Under the pieces are notes generated by a model that saw only the letters and a list, made by a program, of their open reading frames with translations, did no database searches and was not told the DNA's origin. From the NCBI RefSeq assembly GCF_000378945.1, contig NZ_KB900539.1, positions 2,215,129-2,279,128 on the forward strand: DNA of 64,000 nucleotides. Direction: 5' to 3'. The translations under genes were made by a program, and so were the position numbers. The stretch comes from Methyloversatilis universalis EHg5 (GTDB lineage: Bacteria; Pseudomonadota; Gammaproteobacteria; Burkholderiales; Rhodocyclaceae). This document shows positions 17,170 to 26,305 of the stretch, piece by piece (the first letter of the stretch is position 1; every line of letters starts with the position of its first letter).

Positions 17170-19377
17170 ATGAACGCTGCACTCCGCCACACCCCGCTCG
17201 CGCTGGCCCTCGCCCTGATCGGCCAGTCCGCCTTCGCGCAGGACACTACGGTCATCGCGCCGACCGTAGTCATCACCGGCACCCGCGTCGAACAGAATTC
17301 CTTCGACCTGCCGATGGCCATTGATGCGATCGACCGTACGACCATCCAGGATCAGCGCGCCACGGTGAACCTGTCCGAAGTGATCAACCGGGTGCCGGGC
17401 GTCGCTGCTGCCGGCAAAGAGAACTACACCCAGGAACAGTCGCTCACCATCCGCGGCTTCGGTGCCCGGTCGCAGTTCGGCGTGCGCGGCGTGAAGCTGT
17501 TCGCCGACGGCATTCCGGCCAGCACGCCGGACGGCCAGGGCGGCACCGGCCTGTTCGACCTCGCATCGGCCAGCCGCATCGAAGTGCTGCGCGGCCCGTT
17601 CTCCGCGCTGTACGGCAACCACTCGGGTGGCGTGGTGCAGGTGTTCACTGAGGATGGCCCCGAGAACTTCACCATCACCCCCAGCTACCAGTTCGGCAGC
17701 TATGGCACCGCGCGCACCGGCGTGAAATTCGGCGACACCGTCGGCAATCTCAACTACACCGGCAGCGTGTCGCACTTCAGCACTGATGGCTACCGCGACT
17801 ACAGCAAGTCGACCAAGGATCAGGCCAACTTCAAGGCGCGCTTCCGGCTGAACGAACAGTCCACCCTGACCATGGTCGGCAACTACATGCGTCAGGAAGG
17901 CGACGACCCGCTGGGTCTGACACTGGCCCAGCTCAACGGCGACCGCCGGCAGCAGGGCCAGGCCGGGCTGTCCGGCAACAACGGAGTGCGCAACGCCGAC
18001 TTCTACGGTGCCCGTCGCAGCCTTGAAAACACCCAGGGCGGCTTCGTGTTCGAAACGGCGCTGACCGAGCGGGACAGCCTGCGGGCCATGTTCTACATGG
18101 GCAATCGCAACAACGAGCAGTTTCTGGCGATCAACGCGCAGACCCAGAACAACGTGACCGCGGCCGGCGGCGTATCGGCCTTCGATCGCGACTACTGGGG
18201 CACCAATCTGCGCTGGACCCGCAAGCTGGAAACCGTCACATTCAGCGTGGGCGCCGAGTACGAGCGCGCGGACGAAGACCGCAAGGGTTATCGCAACGGC
18301 CTCACGGTCGCCAATGACAACAACGCGGCACTGCGTCGCTACGGCGTGCGCGGCGCGCTGAAGCGCGACGAAACGAATGTGGCAGAACAGACCGCCGCTT
18401 TCTTCCAGGGCGAATGGGCGCTCCATCCGGAGTTTTCGCTGTCCGGTGGCCTGCGTTATACCCGGGTGGATTTCAGTTCCAAGGACCGCTTCATCTGTAA
18501 CGGCGGCTGCTCTGGCACGACCAATGCGGCAGGCGTGAACCCGGACGACAGCGGCTCGACCCATCACGGCGCGTGGACTTCGGCGCTGGGTGGCGTCTGG
18601 AAGCTCACGCAGACGGTGAACCTGTACGCCAATGTGGGGCGCAGTTTTGAAGCGCCCACGCTGATCGAACTGGCCTACAAGCCGGATGGCTCGAGCGGTC
18701 TGAATCTCGACCTCAAGCCCTCGACCAGCATGCAGTACGAGGTGGGCATGAAGGCCTTCGTGAACGACTGGACCCGCATCGACGCTTCCGCCTTCCTGAT
18801 CGACACCGAAGAGGAAATCGTGGTGGCCAACAACACCGCCGGTCGCGTGTCCTATCAGAACGCAGGCGACACGCGCCGCACCGGTTTCGAGCTGGCCGTG
18901 GATTCGCGCATTTCGGATGCGGTCGGCGCCTATGCTGCCCTGACGCTGATCGATGCGAAGTTCGAGGACGCGTTCATGACCTGCGCGGTGGCGCAGTGCC
19001 CGAACGTCAATCCGCAGGTGACGGTCGCTGAAGGCAACAAGCTCGCCAGTGTCGCCAACAAGAATTTCTACGGCGAACTGACCTACCGTCATGCCGCCAG
19101 CGGTTTCCTCGGTGCGGTCGAATACCGCGCCAGCGGCCGCATGTATGCCGACGACACCAACAACGCCCGCGTGGGCGGTTACGGTGTCACCAGCCTGCGT
19201 GGCGGGTTCAGCCAGAAGGTCGGCGGCTGGAAGATCAGCGAATTCGCTCGCATCGACAACCTGTTCGACAAGGAATACGTCGGCTCGATCTACATCAACG
19301 ACGGCAATCAGCGCTACTACGCGCCGGCCGCCGAACGGACCTGGCTGATCGGCCTGTCCGCGTCCTACTCGCTGTAA
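17170..19377 (+). CDS. TonB-dependent outer membrane receptor
   Basis: Active importer across the outer membrane, probably for an iron or metal chelate or another scarce solute. Seen: 735 aa; signal peptide ending SAFAQ; TonB-box-like region TVVITGTRVEQ; plug domain (about residues 45-155) with LTIRGFGARSQFGVRGVKLF and SRIEVLRGPFSALYG; then a beta-barrel with many alternating aromatic strands ending in ASYSL. The start was set at MNAALRH, which opens a proper signal peptide; the longer frame adds 62 residues without one. No siderophore or TonB gene is nearby, so the ligand cannot be named. The 3' end overlaps the convergent tatD gene by 13 bp. Confidence 0.92.
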   Translation: MNAALRHTPLALALALIGQSAFAQDTTVIAPTVVITGTRVEQNSFDLPMAIDAIDRTTIQDQRATVNLSEVINRVPGVAAAGKENYTQEQSLTIRGFGARSQFGVRGVKLFADGIPASTPDGQGGTGLFDLASASRIEVLRGPFSALYGNHSGGVVQVFTEDGPENFTITPSYQFGSYGTARTGVKFGDTVGNLNYTGSVSHFSTDGYRDYSKSTKDQANFKARFRLNEQSTLTMVGNYMRQEGDDPLGLTLAQLNGDRRQQGQAGLSGNNGVRNADFYGARRSLENTQGGFVFETALTERDSLRAMFYMGNRNNEQFLAINAQTQNNVTAAGGVSAFDRDYWGTNLRWTRKLETVTFSVGAEYERADEDRKGYRNGLTVANDNNAALRRYGVRGALKRDETNVAEQTAAFFQGEWALHPEFSLSGGLRYTRVDFSSKDRFICNGGCSGTTNAAGVNPDDSGSTHHGAWTSALGGVWKLTQTVNLYANVGRSFEAPTLIELAYKPDGSSGLNLDLKPSTSMQYEVGMKAFVNDWTRIDASAFLIDTEEEIVVANNTAGRVSYQNAGDTRRTGFELAVDSRISDAVGAYAALTLIDAKFEDAFMTCAVAQCPNVNPQVTVAEGNKLASVANKNFYGELTYRHAASGFLGAVEYRASGRMYADDTNNARVGGYGVTSLRGGFSQKVGGWKISEFARIDNLFDKEYVGSIYINDGNQRYYAPAAERTWLIGLSASYSL

Positions 19378-20159
19378 GCCGCAGCCAGCCGGGGCAGTAC
19401 GCGCTGCGCGTTCGCCCCGGTTGCCTGCACCAGTTCTTCCGGTTCCACGCCACGAATGCCGGCGATCACCTGCGCAATACGCGGGAGATGCGCCGGCTCG
19501 TTGCGTTCACCGGCGGCAAATTCGGGCGGAATGTCGGGCGCGTCGGTTTCAAGCACGATGGATTCGAGCGGCAGTTCAGTCACCAGCCGGCGCAGATTGA
19601 GTGCGCGCTGCCAGGTGACCGCGCCGCCGAAGCCCAATGCAAAACCCAGCTTGATGAATTCGTCCGCCTGCTGGCGGCTGCCGTTGAAGGCGTGAGCGAT
19701 GCCGCCCGGCCCGTTGCGGCCAAAGACGGCTCGCACGTGCTTGAGGATGCGGTCCTGGCTGCGGCGCACATGCAACAGCACCGGCAGCCCCATCTCTTTC
19801 GCGATCCTGAGCTGGGCCACGAACCAGCGCTCCTGCAGTGCAGGGTCGATATCGGTCACAAAGAAATCGAGCCCGATTTCACCGACCGCCACCGCATCGT
19901 TGCCGCACTGTTCAAGTTCCATCGCCAGCACGTCGAGATCGGCCTCATGCGCCGCTGCAACGTAGAGCGGATGGACGCCCAGCGCAAAGCGCAGCGCCGG
20001 CCGGCCGGCGCACAGCGCACGCACCCGGGCGAAACCCGCGCGGTCCACCGCCGGCAGCACCATGCACCCCACCCCCGCCGCCCGTGCGCGGGCGATCATC
20101 GCCTCGCGGTCGGCATCAAATTCAAGCGCGTCGAGATGGCAGTGGGTGTCGACCAGCAT
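19365..20159 (-). CDS. tatD: TatD-family metal-dependent hydrolase (DNase)
   Basis: Cytoplasmic metal-dependent nuclease of the amidohydrolase fold. Seen: 264 aa; first metal motif THCHLD (His6 and His8); the family Glu in GEIGLDFF; LLHVRRSQD and GIAHAFNG with further metal His residues; the final Asp in ETDAPDIPP. Length is normal for TatD/YcfH. The start at MLVDTHCH was preferred because TatD proteins begin directly with this strand. Convergent with the TonB receptor gene, with overlapping ends. Confidence 0.93.
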   Translation of the reverse strand: MLVDTHCHLDALEFDADREAMIARARAAGVGCMVLPAVDRAGFARVRALCAGRPALRFALGVHPLYVAAAHEADLDVLAMELEQCGNDAVAVGEIGLDFFVTDIDPALQERWFVAQLRIAKEMGLPVLLHVRRSQDRILKHVRAVFGRNGPGGIAHAFNGSRQQADEFIKLGFALGFGGAVTWQRALNLRRLVTELPLESIVLETDAPDIPPEFAAGERNEPAHLPRIAQVIAGIRGVEPEELVQATGANAQRVLPRLAAAYSE

Positions 20160-20234
20160 GGCAAGGCAGTGCAGTGGCGGGCTGTCTAGCATAGCCGCTG
20201 CACCGCCTGTCGCGCCGGAATCGACCGACGCAGA

Positions 20235-20459
20235 TCAGCGCTTCTTCTTGCCCATCTCGTTACCGATGGCACCGCCCACGATGGCGCCGCCCACGGTACC
20301 GACCGTACTGCCGCCAGTTAGCACCGAACCGGCCACACCGCCGGCGGCTGCACCGATCATGGCATTGCTCTCGCTCTTGCTCATGCCGGCGCATGCAGTC
20401 AGGCTGGCCATCAGGGCCACGATGGAAACCGTCTTGATTATCTGGACCGGCGTATTCAT
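20235..20459 (-). CDS. Small glycine-zipper lipoprotein
   Basis: Seen: 74 aa; lipoprotein signal with lipobox SLTAC, then a glycine-zipper segment (MIGAAAGGVAGSVL and GAIVGGAIGNEMG) ending in KKKR. This is the OsmB/SlyB-like fold of small envelope proteins. The role is unknown, perhaps envelope stress or membrane packing. The start MNTPVQ is preceded by a GGAGAGACACC stretch. Monocistronic. Confidence 0.82.
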   Translation of the reverse strand: MNTPVQIIKTVSIVALMASLTACAGMSKSESNAMIGAAAGGVAGSVLTGGSTVGTVGGAIVGGAIGNEMGKKKR

Positions 20460-20649
20460 GGTGTCTCTCCGCTGTTGTTGATCAGTCAGCACGCGGCGCA
20501 CATCGCTCGCTGCCTGATCTGCAGTCTAGGGAGACAAGGGCTGCCAGGCGGTAGGCCGGCACAGCGGATCGGTGTCGGCGGAATCCGACGTAGCGAAGGT
20601 ATGCATGGAGCGGTGCGATTTCGGAATCGCTCGATGAGGAAAACAGACC

Positions 20650-20738
20650 GTGGGAGCGGCGCCTCGCCGCGATCCGGCTGGCGCCTCAGGAGATGGCTCC
20701 GTATTACAGGTCTCATCGCGGCGAGGCGCCGCTCCCAC
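20650..20738. repeat. Inverted pair of the GTGGGAGCGGCGCC repeat
   Basis: Two perfect 24-nt arms, 20650-20673 and 20715-20738, face each other across 41 bp. They form one complete BIME of the widespread family. The 20460-20790 interval contains nothing else recognisable. Confidence 0.85.
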
Positions 20739-20792
20739 AGAGGCAGGGTCAGGCCGCCGCATGTCGTCGGCCCGGATGATCAGAGTGCGAGG

Positions 20793-20877
20793 TGGTACCC
20801 GGAGCGGGGATCGAACCCGCACGACTTGCGTCGAGGGATTTTAAGTCCCTTGTGTCTACCAGTTTCACCATCCGGGC
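20793..20877 (-). tRNA. tRNA-Leu (anticodon UAA)
   Basis: 85 nt including an encoded CCA. The acceptor stem GCCCGGA pairs with TCCGGGT (first pair G-U). The anticodon stem AGGGA/TCCCT encloses the loop CTTAAAA, giving anticodon TAA. There is a long class II variable arm and a T-loop GGTTCGATCC. All arms fold normally. Confidence 0.95.
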
Positions 20878-20996
20878 GGAGGCGTGAACGGCGGCGAGTA
20901 TGCCACCGATGCGGGTGGCGATACGAGGCACTCATAGCAACCAACCGAGCAAGCTGCCGTCGCACGGGTCAGGCGACGACAGCCATGCTGGTGGAA

Positions 20997-22067
20997 TCAG
21001 CTCACCCGCAGCACTGGCTGTTCGCAGGGCGTACCGACACGACCGACCACGGCCGCCGCATCGAAACCATGGCGCCTGAATGCGGAGAGCACCGCGTCGA
21101 GCGACGACGGCGCGCACGACACCAGCAGGCCGCCGCTGGTCTGCGGGTCGGTCAGCAGCGCACGATCTTCCGCTGCGAAGTCCTGCGGCAGCAGCACGCA
21201 CTCGCCGTAGCCAGCCCAGTTGCGGCCGGATGCGCCAGTCACGAAACCCTGCGTGGCCAGCGCCCGCACACCCGCGTGCAGCGGCACTGACGCCCAGTCG
21301 ATCAGGACATCGCAACCGGAACCGCGGGCGATTTCCAGAGCGTGCCCGGCAAGGCCGAAGCCGGTCACGTCGGTCATCGCATGCACACCGTCAATCGCGG
21401 CGAGGTCGGGACCGGCGACGTTGAGCTTCGTGGTGCTGGCGATCATCCGTGCATAGCCGGCATCGTCCAGCGCACCCTTCTTCAGCGCAGCGGACATGAC
21501 GCCCACGCCGAGCGGCTTGCCCAGCACCAGCAGATCGCCCGGCTGCGCGTCGGCATTACGACGGATGCGATCCGGATGGGCGATACCGAGCGCCACCAGA
21601 CCGTAGATGGCTTCGACCGAGTCGATGGTGTGGCCGCCTGCCACAACGATGCCGGCATCGCGGCACACCGAAGCCCCGCCCTCGAGGATGCGGCCTATGG
21701 TGGCGGTGGACAGCACATTGATCGGCATGCCGACCAGCGCCAGCGCGAGGATGGGCCGGCCGCCCATGGCGTACACATCGCTGATCGCATTGGTGGCCGC
21801 GATGCGCCCGAAGTCGAAGGCGTCATCGACGATGGGCATGAAGAAATCGGTGGTGGCGATCAGCGCCTGTTCGTCGTTCAGACGATAGACCGCGGCGTCA
21901 TCCGACGTTTCGATGCCGACCATCAGTTCCGGCGGCATCGGCATGGCCGCCGTGTGCTTCAGGATTTCGGACAGCACGCCGGGCGCGATCTTGCAGCCGC
22001 AGCCGCCGCCATGCGACAGCGAAGTGAGCCGGGGCTCCTGCGGGGTGGCTACGGACTCGGTCATCAT
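20997..22067 (-). CDS. selD: Selenide, water dikinase (selenophosphate synthase)
   Basis: Makes selenophosphate from selenide and ATP for selenocysteine or selenouridine synthesis. Seen: 356 aa; the glycine-rich active-site loop GGGCGCK with Cys23 and Lys26; TSDDAAVY and TTDFFMP nucleotide/metal motifs; HAMTDVTGFGLAGH; the C-terminal LTDPQTSGGLLVS. The active residue is Cys, not Sec. Two adjacent ATGs at 22067 and 22064 are both possible. No selA, selB, selU or selenoprotein gene is in the window; the local formate dehydrogenase uses Cys, so tRNA selenouridine or a distant selenoprotein is the likely use. Confidence 0.95.
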   Translation of the reverse strand: MMTESVATPQEPRLTSLSHGGGCGCKIAPGVLSEILKHTAAMPMPPELMVGIETSDDAAVYRLNDEQALIATTDFFMPIVDDAFDFGRIAATNAISDVYAMGGRPILALALVGMPINVLSTATIGRILEGGASVCRDAGIVVAGGHTIDSVEAIYGLVALGIAHPDRIRRNADAQPGDLLVLGKPLGVGVMSAALKKGALDDAGYARMIASTTKLNVAGPDLAAIDGVHAMTDVTGFGLAGHALEIARGSGCDVLIDWASVPLHAGVRALATQGFVTGASGRNWAGYGECVLLPQDFAAEDRALLTDPQTSGGLLVSCAPSSLDAVLSAFRRHGFDAAAVVGRVGTPCEQPVLRVS

Positions 22068-22112
22068 CGGTAAAAGCGGAAAGGACGCGGCGCCCGCAGG
22101 TGCCGCGTCAGA

Positions 22113-23837
22113 TCAGCCGATGCGGCCTGCGCGGCGCAGAGCTTCGACCACCTGCTCCACGGTTTCGTCCGCCGTGGCCGACGGCAGCGACAGCCGTTCG
22201 CCGGTCAGCGCGGCCTGGGCGGCGGCGGCATCCACCGCCAGCTCGATGCGCTCAGCTGCCGGCAGCGCGGACGCCAAGGCAGCAGGCTGCGCGGACTCGG
22301 CGTCGATCACGACGATGAGGCCGGCATCGAGCAGCAGGCCGGCGATGCGCGGCAGATCGGCCGTGGCGGCCGGCAGCGTGATCGTGTGGCGGCCGATCGA
22401 CATGAGCTTCTGTTCCAGCTTGTTCGCGTCGATGCCGGCGCCTGCCCACAGCAGCAGCGGCGACTGCTGCTTAAGCGCAGCGCGGGCGGCGCGACCGGTG
22501 TCGGTGCGGGTCCAGCTCAGATCGCGCGGACGGCTGCGCGCAGCGTGCAGCAGGCCGGCGCCGACCGTGTTGTTGGTCAGGCGGTCGATCAGGATGAAGC
22601 TGCCGGTATCACGCACCGATTCGTACGGATCGAAGGCGATCAGGCGATCGGTCAGCAGCGACACGCGGCCGATCTCGTTCAGCGCCAGCGCCTGCGCGGC
22701 AGTGCGCTCCAGCGTATTCACGTTCACTCGGTACTCGATCGCATTCACCGTGGTGCCGACGGTACGGGTGCCGCACTTCATCAGATAGCTGCGGCCGGTG
22801 GCCATCGCCTCGTCGCTCATCCACACCAGCGTGGCGTCGAAACTGTCGCCAGCCAGCGCGGGCTGATCGGCGGCGACGATCACGTCGCCACGCGAGCAGT
22901 CGATCTCGTCGGCAAAGGTGACAGTGACCGATTGACCGGCCACCGCTTCCTTCAGGTCCTGCGTCGACAGCACGATGCGCTCGATCGTGGTGTCGCGGCC
23001 CGAGGGCTGAACCCGCACGCGATCACCCGGGCGCACGGTGCCCGAGGCGATCTGGCCGGAGAAACCGCGGAAATCCAGGTTGGGACGGTTCACCCATTGC
23101 ACCGGCAGACGGAACGGACGCGCCTGCAGGTCGTCCTCGATCTGCACGGTTTCCAGGTGCTCCATCAGCGCCGAGCCGGCATACCAGGGGGTGGCAGCGC
23201 TCTTCTCGATGATGTTGTCGCCCTTGAGCGCCGACATCGGAATGCACAGGATGTCGGTCAGGCCGATCTGTGCGGCGAACGCGCGGTATTCCTTCTCGAT
23301 GCGCTCGTACACGTCCTTCGAGAAACCGACCAGATCCATCTTGTTGATGGCGACCACGACGCGCTTGATGCCGATCAGCGACACCAGATAGCTGTGACGG
23401 CGGGTCTGGGTCTGCACGCCGTGGCGCGCATCGACCAGGATGATGGCCAGGTCCGCGGTCGAGGCGCCGGTGACCATGTTGCGGGTGTACTGCTCGTGAC
23501 CCGGCGTGTCGGCGACGATGAACTTGCGCCGGTCGGTCGAGAAGAAGCGGTAGGCCACGTCGATGGTGATGCCCTGTTCGCGCTCGGCGGCCAGGCCGTC
23601 GACCAGCAGCGCGAAATCGAGATCGCCGCCCTGGGTGCCCACCTTCTTCGAGTCGGCTTCGAGTGCGGCCAGCTGGTCCTCGAACAGCATTTTCGATTCG
23701 TACAGCAGGCGGCCGATCAGCGTGCTCTTGCCGTCGTCCACGCTGCCGCAGGTGATGAAGCGCAGCAGGCTCTTGTGCTCGTGCTGCTTCAGGTAGGCCT
23801 CGATGTCCTGTGCGATGAGGTCGGATACGTGTGCCAT
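22113..23837 (-). CDS. cysN: Sulfate adenylyltransferase subunit 1 with decayed APS-kinase-like C-terminus
   Basis: GTPase subunit of ATP sulfurylase; GTP hydrolysis drives APS formation by CysD. Seen: about 574 aa, roughly 100 longer than plain CysN. GTPase motifs are GSVDDGKST (31-39), DTPGHEQYTRN (from 111) and NKMD (166-169), followed by EF-Tu-like beta domains to about residue 430. Residues about 450-574 resemble CysC: LLLWAGAGIDANKLEQKL and IGRHTITL align with the start of APS kinases and LLLDAGLIVVIDA with their later strand. The P-loop Gly-Ser-Gly-Lys-Ser is missing, so the domain cannot bind ATP normally. Starts one base after the end of cysD (ATG adjacent), forming an operon. Confidence 0.93.
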   Translation of the reverse strand: MAHVSDLIAQDIEAYLKQHEHKSLLRFITCGSVDDGKSTLIGRLLYESKMLFEDQLAALEADSKKVGTQGGDLDFALLVDGLAAEREQGITIDVAYRFFSTDRRKFIVADTPGHEQYTRNMVTGASTADLAIILVDARHGVQTQTRRHSYLVSLIGIKRVVVAINKMDLVGFSKDVYERIEKEYRAFAAQIGLTDILCIPMSALKGDNIIEKSAATPWYAGSALMEHLETVQIEDDLQARPFRLPVQWVNRPNLDFRGFSGQIASGTVRPGDRVRVQPSGRDTTIERIVLSTQDLKEAVAGQSVTVTFADEIDCSRGDVIVAADQPALAGDSFDATLVWMSDEAMATGRSYLMKCGTRTVGTTVNAIEYRVNVNTLERTAAQALALNEIGRVSLLTDRLIAFDPYESVRDTGSFILIDRLTNNTVGAGLLHAARSRPRDLSWTRTDTGRAARAALKQQSPLLLWAGAGIDANKLEQKLMSIGRHTITLPAATADLPRIAGLLLDAGLIVVIDAESAQPAALASALPAAERIELAVDAAAAQAALTGERLSLPSATADETVEQVVEALRRAGRIG

Positions 23838-23838
23838 G

Positions 23839-24741
23839 TCAGAAGTAACCCTCTTGCTTCTTCTTTTCCATCGAGCCGGCGGAATCGTGATCGATCACGC
23901 GGCCCTGACGCTCCGACGTCGTGGTCAGCAGCATTTCCTGGATGATGTCGGTCAGCGTGGCGGCGGTCGACTCGACCGCGCCGGTCAGCGGGTAGCAACC
24001 CAGGGTACGGAAGCGCACGCTCTTCATTTCGGGCGTTTCGCCCGGACGCAGCGGCATGCGCTCGTCGTCCACCATGATGAGGGTGCCGTCGCGCTTGACT
24101 ACCGGCCGCTCGGCCGCGAAGTACAGCGGCACGATGGGAATGTTCTCGAGGTGGATGTACTGCCAGATGTCCAGTTCGGTCCAGTTCGAGATCGGGAACA
24201 CGCGGATGGACTCGCCCGGATGCTTCCGTGCGTTGTACAGCTTCCACAGTTCCGGCCGCTGGCTCTTCGGGTCCCAGCGGTGCTGTGCGGTGCGGAAGGA
24301 GAAAATGCGCTCCTTGGCGCGCGACTTTTCCTCGTCGCGACGGGCACCGCCGAAAGCGGCGTCGAACTTGTACTTGTCCAGCGCCTGCTTCAGGCCTTCG
24401 GTCTTCCACATGTCGGTGTGCAGCGCCGAGCCGTGGTCGAACGGATTGATGTTGCGTGCCTTGGCGTCCGGATTGATATGCACCAGCAGGTCCATGCCGA
24501 GCTTGCGCGCCATCGCGTCGCGGAACTCGTACATGGCCTTGAACTTCCAGGTGGTATCAACGTGCAGCAGCGGGAAGGGCGGCACCGACGGATAGAAGGC
24601 CTTGGCGGCGAGATGCAGCATGACCGCGCTGTCCTTGCCGACCGAATAGAGCATGACCGGGTTTTCAGCCTCGGCCACCACCTCGCGCATGATGTGGATG
24701 CTCTCGGCTTCCAGCCGTTGCAGGTGCGTCAATGTACTCAT
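23839..24741 (-). CDS. cysD: Sulfate adenylyltransferase subunit 2
   Basis: Catalytic ATP-sulfurylase subunit that makes adenosine 5'-phosphosulfate in assimilatory sulfate reduction. Seen: 300 aa; PP-motif [16 protein letters not shown] near the N-terminus; [10 protein letters not shown]; the [17 protein letters not shown] segment; C-terminal [18 protein letters not shown] tail typical of CysD. The start MSTLTHL was chosen as the family's usual N-terminus. First gene of cysDN; other cys genes are not in the window. Confidence 0.95.
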   Translation of the reverse strand: MSTLTHLQRLEAESIHIMREVVAEAENPVMLYSVGKDSAVMLHLAAKAFYPSVPPFPLLHVDTTWKFKAMYEFRDAMARKLGMDLLVHINPDAKARNINPFDHGSALHTDMWKTEGLKQALDKYKFDAAFGGARRDEEKSRAKERIFSFRTAQHRWDPKSQRPELWKLYNARKHPGESIRVFPISNWTELDIWQYIHLENIPIVPLYFAAERPVVKRDGTLIMVDDERMPLRPGETPEMKSVRFRTLGCYPLTGAVESTAATLTDIIQEMLLTTTSERQGRVIDHDSAGSMEKKKQEGYF

Positions 24742-24860
24742 GTGTTTTCGGAAAAGCGGAAAAAACGGATGGCGAATGAAGCGGGTCGCCAGGACAGCCC
24801 TAGGCCGCCCTGCGCGAAAGGGTGAGGATTTTACCGCGCGTACCGGAGCGCAGGCGGAAA

Positions 24861-24912
24861 CTGTGTGCAATCACACAGTTTTCCGGCATTCGCTGTGTCG
24901 ATCGACACAGCG
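24861..24912. promoter_or_regulatory. Two adjacent palindromes between cysD and the phasin-like gene
   Basis: 24861-24878 is a hairpin (CTGTGTG, CAAT loop, CACACAG), extended by AAA and TTT on either side. It could act as a terminator for the leftward phasin-like gene. 24891-24912 is a perfect 22-bp palindrome with the half-site CGCTGTGTCGA. Both share the CTGTGT half-site, so a regulator site in front of cysDN is the alternative reading. Confidence 0.55.
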
Positions 24913-24930
24913 AACAGGATCAACCGAAGT

Positions 24931-25356
24931 TCAGGACGCCCGCCAGGCCCGCAGATGACGGCGTTCCGGAAAGTGGATCACCACCGAGCGATGGCGGCGA
25001 TCGGCGAACAGTGCGTTGCCGGTAGACATCGCCTCGGCCACCGCAGGTGCGCTGTGGGCGAGCGATTCGCAGGCCAGATCGACCAGTTCGTTCTGCATGC
25101 CGGACACGATGTGGAAGGAGCGGCGAGCGTTGTCTGCCATTTCCTCGAACAGCGCGCCGTAAAGCGCGGGCAGCTGCCACAGCGTGCTCATCGCGGCACC
25201 TACGCTGGTAGGCGCATCCACCCTGCCGAACGATCCGGCCAGCGCCGAGGACACGGTTTCCGCCTGCAGCTTGAGCAGGCGCTCGCTGCCATCAATCAGG
25301 ATGTTCATCATGCGCGCCGGTACGTCCTGCGTGCCCGCTGCGTCGTCAGTACTCAC
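24931..25356 (-). CDS. Phasin-like protein, tentative
   Basis: Seen: 141 aa from the GTG start; a helical, low-aromatic protein with amphipathic stretches (SERLLKLQAETVSSALAG, ALFEEMADNARRSFHIVS) like those of phasins that coat polyhydroxyalkanoate granules. The C-terminus is basic (RRHRSVVIHFPERRHLRAW). The GTG at 25356 was preferred because an AGGGGAA site lies just upstream; another GTG at 25386 overlaps a hairpin (GGTCGCA/TGCGACC). No pha gene is adjacent, so the assignment rests only on composition and pattern. Confidence 0.5.
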   Translation of the reverse strand: MSTDDAAGTQDVPARMMNILIDGSERLLKLQAETVSSALAGSFGRVDAPTSVGAAMSTLWQLPALYGALFEEMADNARRSFHIVSGMQNELVDLACESLAHSAPAVAEAMSTGNALFADRRHRSVVIHFPERRHLRAWRAS

Positions 25357-25465
25357 CGCAATTCCCCTGTATGTGGAAGGTCGCACCGCCGGATGCGACC
25401 TTATTGGCGTCCATCATAGGGCCGAAGGGGCGATCGCGCGAGTCCGCTGGTGCCACATGGCGCCA

Positions 25466-26059
25466 TTACCGGAACAGGCTGGTCAGGTGCAGACGCGAGC
25501 GCGCGTCCAGCTTGAGCATGATGGACGACACCGCATTCTTGACCGTGCCGAGCGCCAGCCCGAGTTCGTCGGCGATCTGCTGGTTGCTCATGCCGGCCAG
25601 CACCCGCTCGAGCACACGGATCTGCGTGGGGTTGAGCAGTTCTATCCCCGGGGCCGTCGGCACGGCCGGCTGCGCTGCAGGTTCGGCTGGCGCGTGCTGC
25701 AGCCAGCCGCACACCGTATCGAGGATCACCGCAGACGAGGCGCTCTTCGGAACAAAACCGAGCGCGCCGAGCGCTCTCGCCTGCTCCACCACCAGCGCCC
25801 CTTCGGTGGCGGAAAAGATGGCCACCCGGGCATCCGGGAAATGAGCGAGAAAGCGACGCAGCCCCTGCAGCCCCAGACTGTCCGGCAGCTTCAGGTCCAG
25901 TAGCACCAGATCCGGCCGGTGCGCCTCGTACAGCGCCATCGCTTTGGCCAGCGTGCCGGCTTCCAGCCATTGCACGCATTCCCGCCCCATCGCCTGCGCG
26001 CACGCACGCAGACCGAGCCGGGTCATTTCATGGTCGTCCACGACCAGTACGGTCGCCAT
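25466..26059 (-). CDS. NarL/FixJ-type response regulator
   Basis: Two-component transcription regulator. Seen: 197 aa; receiver domain (residues 1-120) with the acidic pair in VVDDHE, phospho-acceptor Asp in LVLLDLKLPDS and Lys in FVPKSAS; a short linker; LuxR-type HTH (LNPTQIRVLERVLAGMSNQQIADELGLALGTVKNAVSSIMLKL). No histidine kinase is adjacent, so its partner lies elsewhere. Monocistronic. Confidence 0.9.
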   Translation of the reverse strand: MATVLVVDDHEMTRLGLRACAQAMGRECVQWLEAGTLAKAMALYEAHRPDLVLLDLKLPDSLGLQGLRRFLAHFPDARVAIFSATEGALVVEQARALGALGFVPKSASSAVILDTVCGWLQHAPAEPAAQPAVPTAPGIELLNPTQIRVLERVLAGMSNQQIADELGLALGTVKNAVSSIMLKLDARSRLHLTSLFR

Positions 26060-26182
26060 CAGCGAAGACTTCCGGACGGAAAGGACATCGGAGCGGAATA
26101 CACGGCGGAAGTGAAGGACAGTGCGGAAACGATGCCCGCAGTCTGAAAGCGCCTCATGTCCAGGTCAAGAATATGCCGGCCA

Positions 26183-26250
26183 CAAAAGCAGAAGCCCCTG
26201 CCGCCACGGCGCAGGCCGGAACGACAGGGGCTTGGAATGAGTGGGCGGTT
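26183..26250 (-). other. Possible old attachment-site/terminator remnant
   Basis: An inverted repeat with arms AGCCCCTG and CAGGGGCT is followed by GGGCTTGGAATGAGT (26228-26242). The same 15-mer occurs at 27535-27549, directly before the tRNA-Ala-derived att copy, and there too ends a hairpin with AAGCCCTTG arms. I infer a diverged outer boundary of an older integrated element. Confidence 0.4.
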
Positions 26251-26305
26251 ACAACCAATCCACTGGCTACCGGGGCCAATGAGCACTGCTGCATGTCGCC
26301 GCAGT

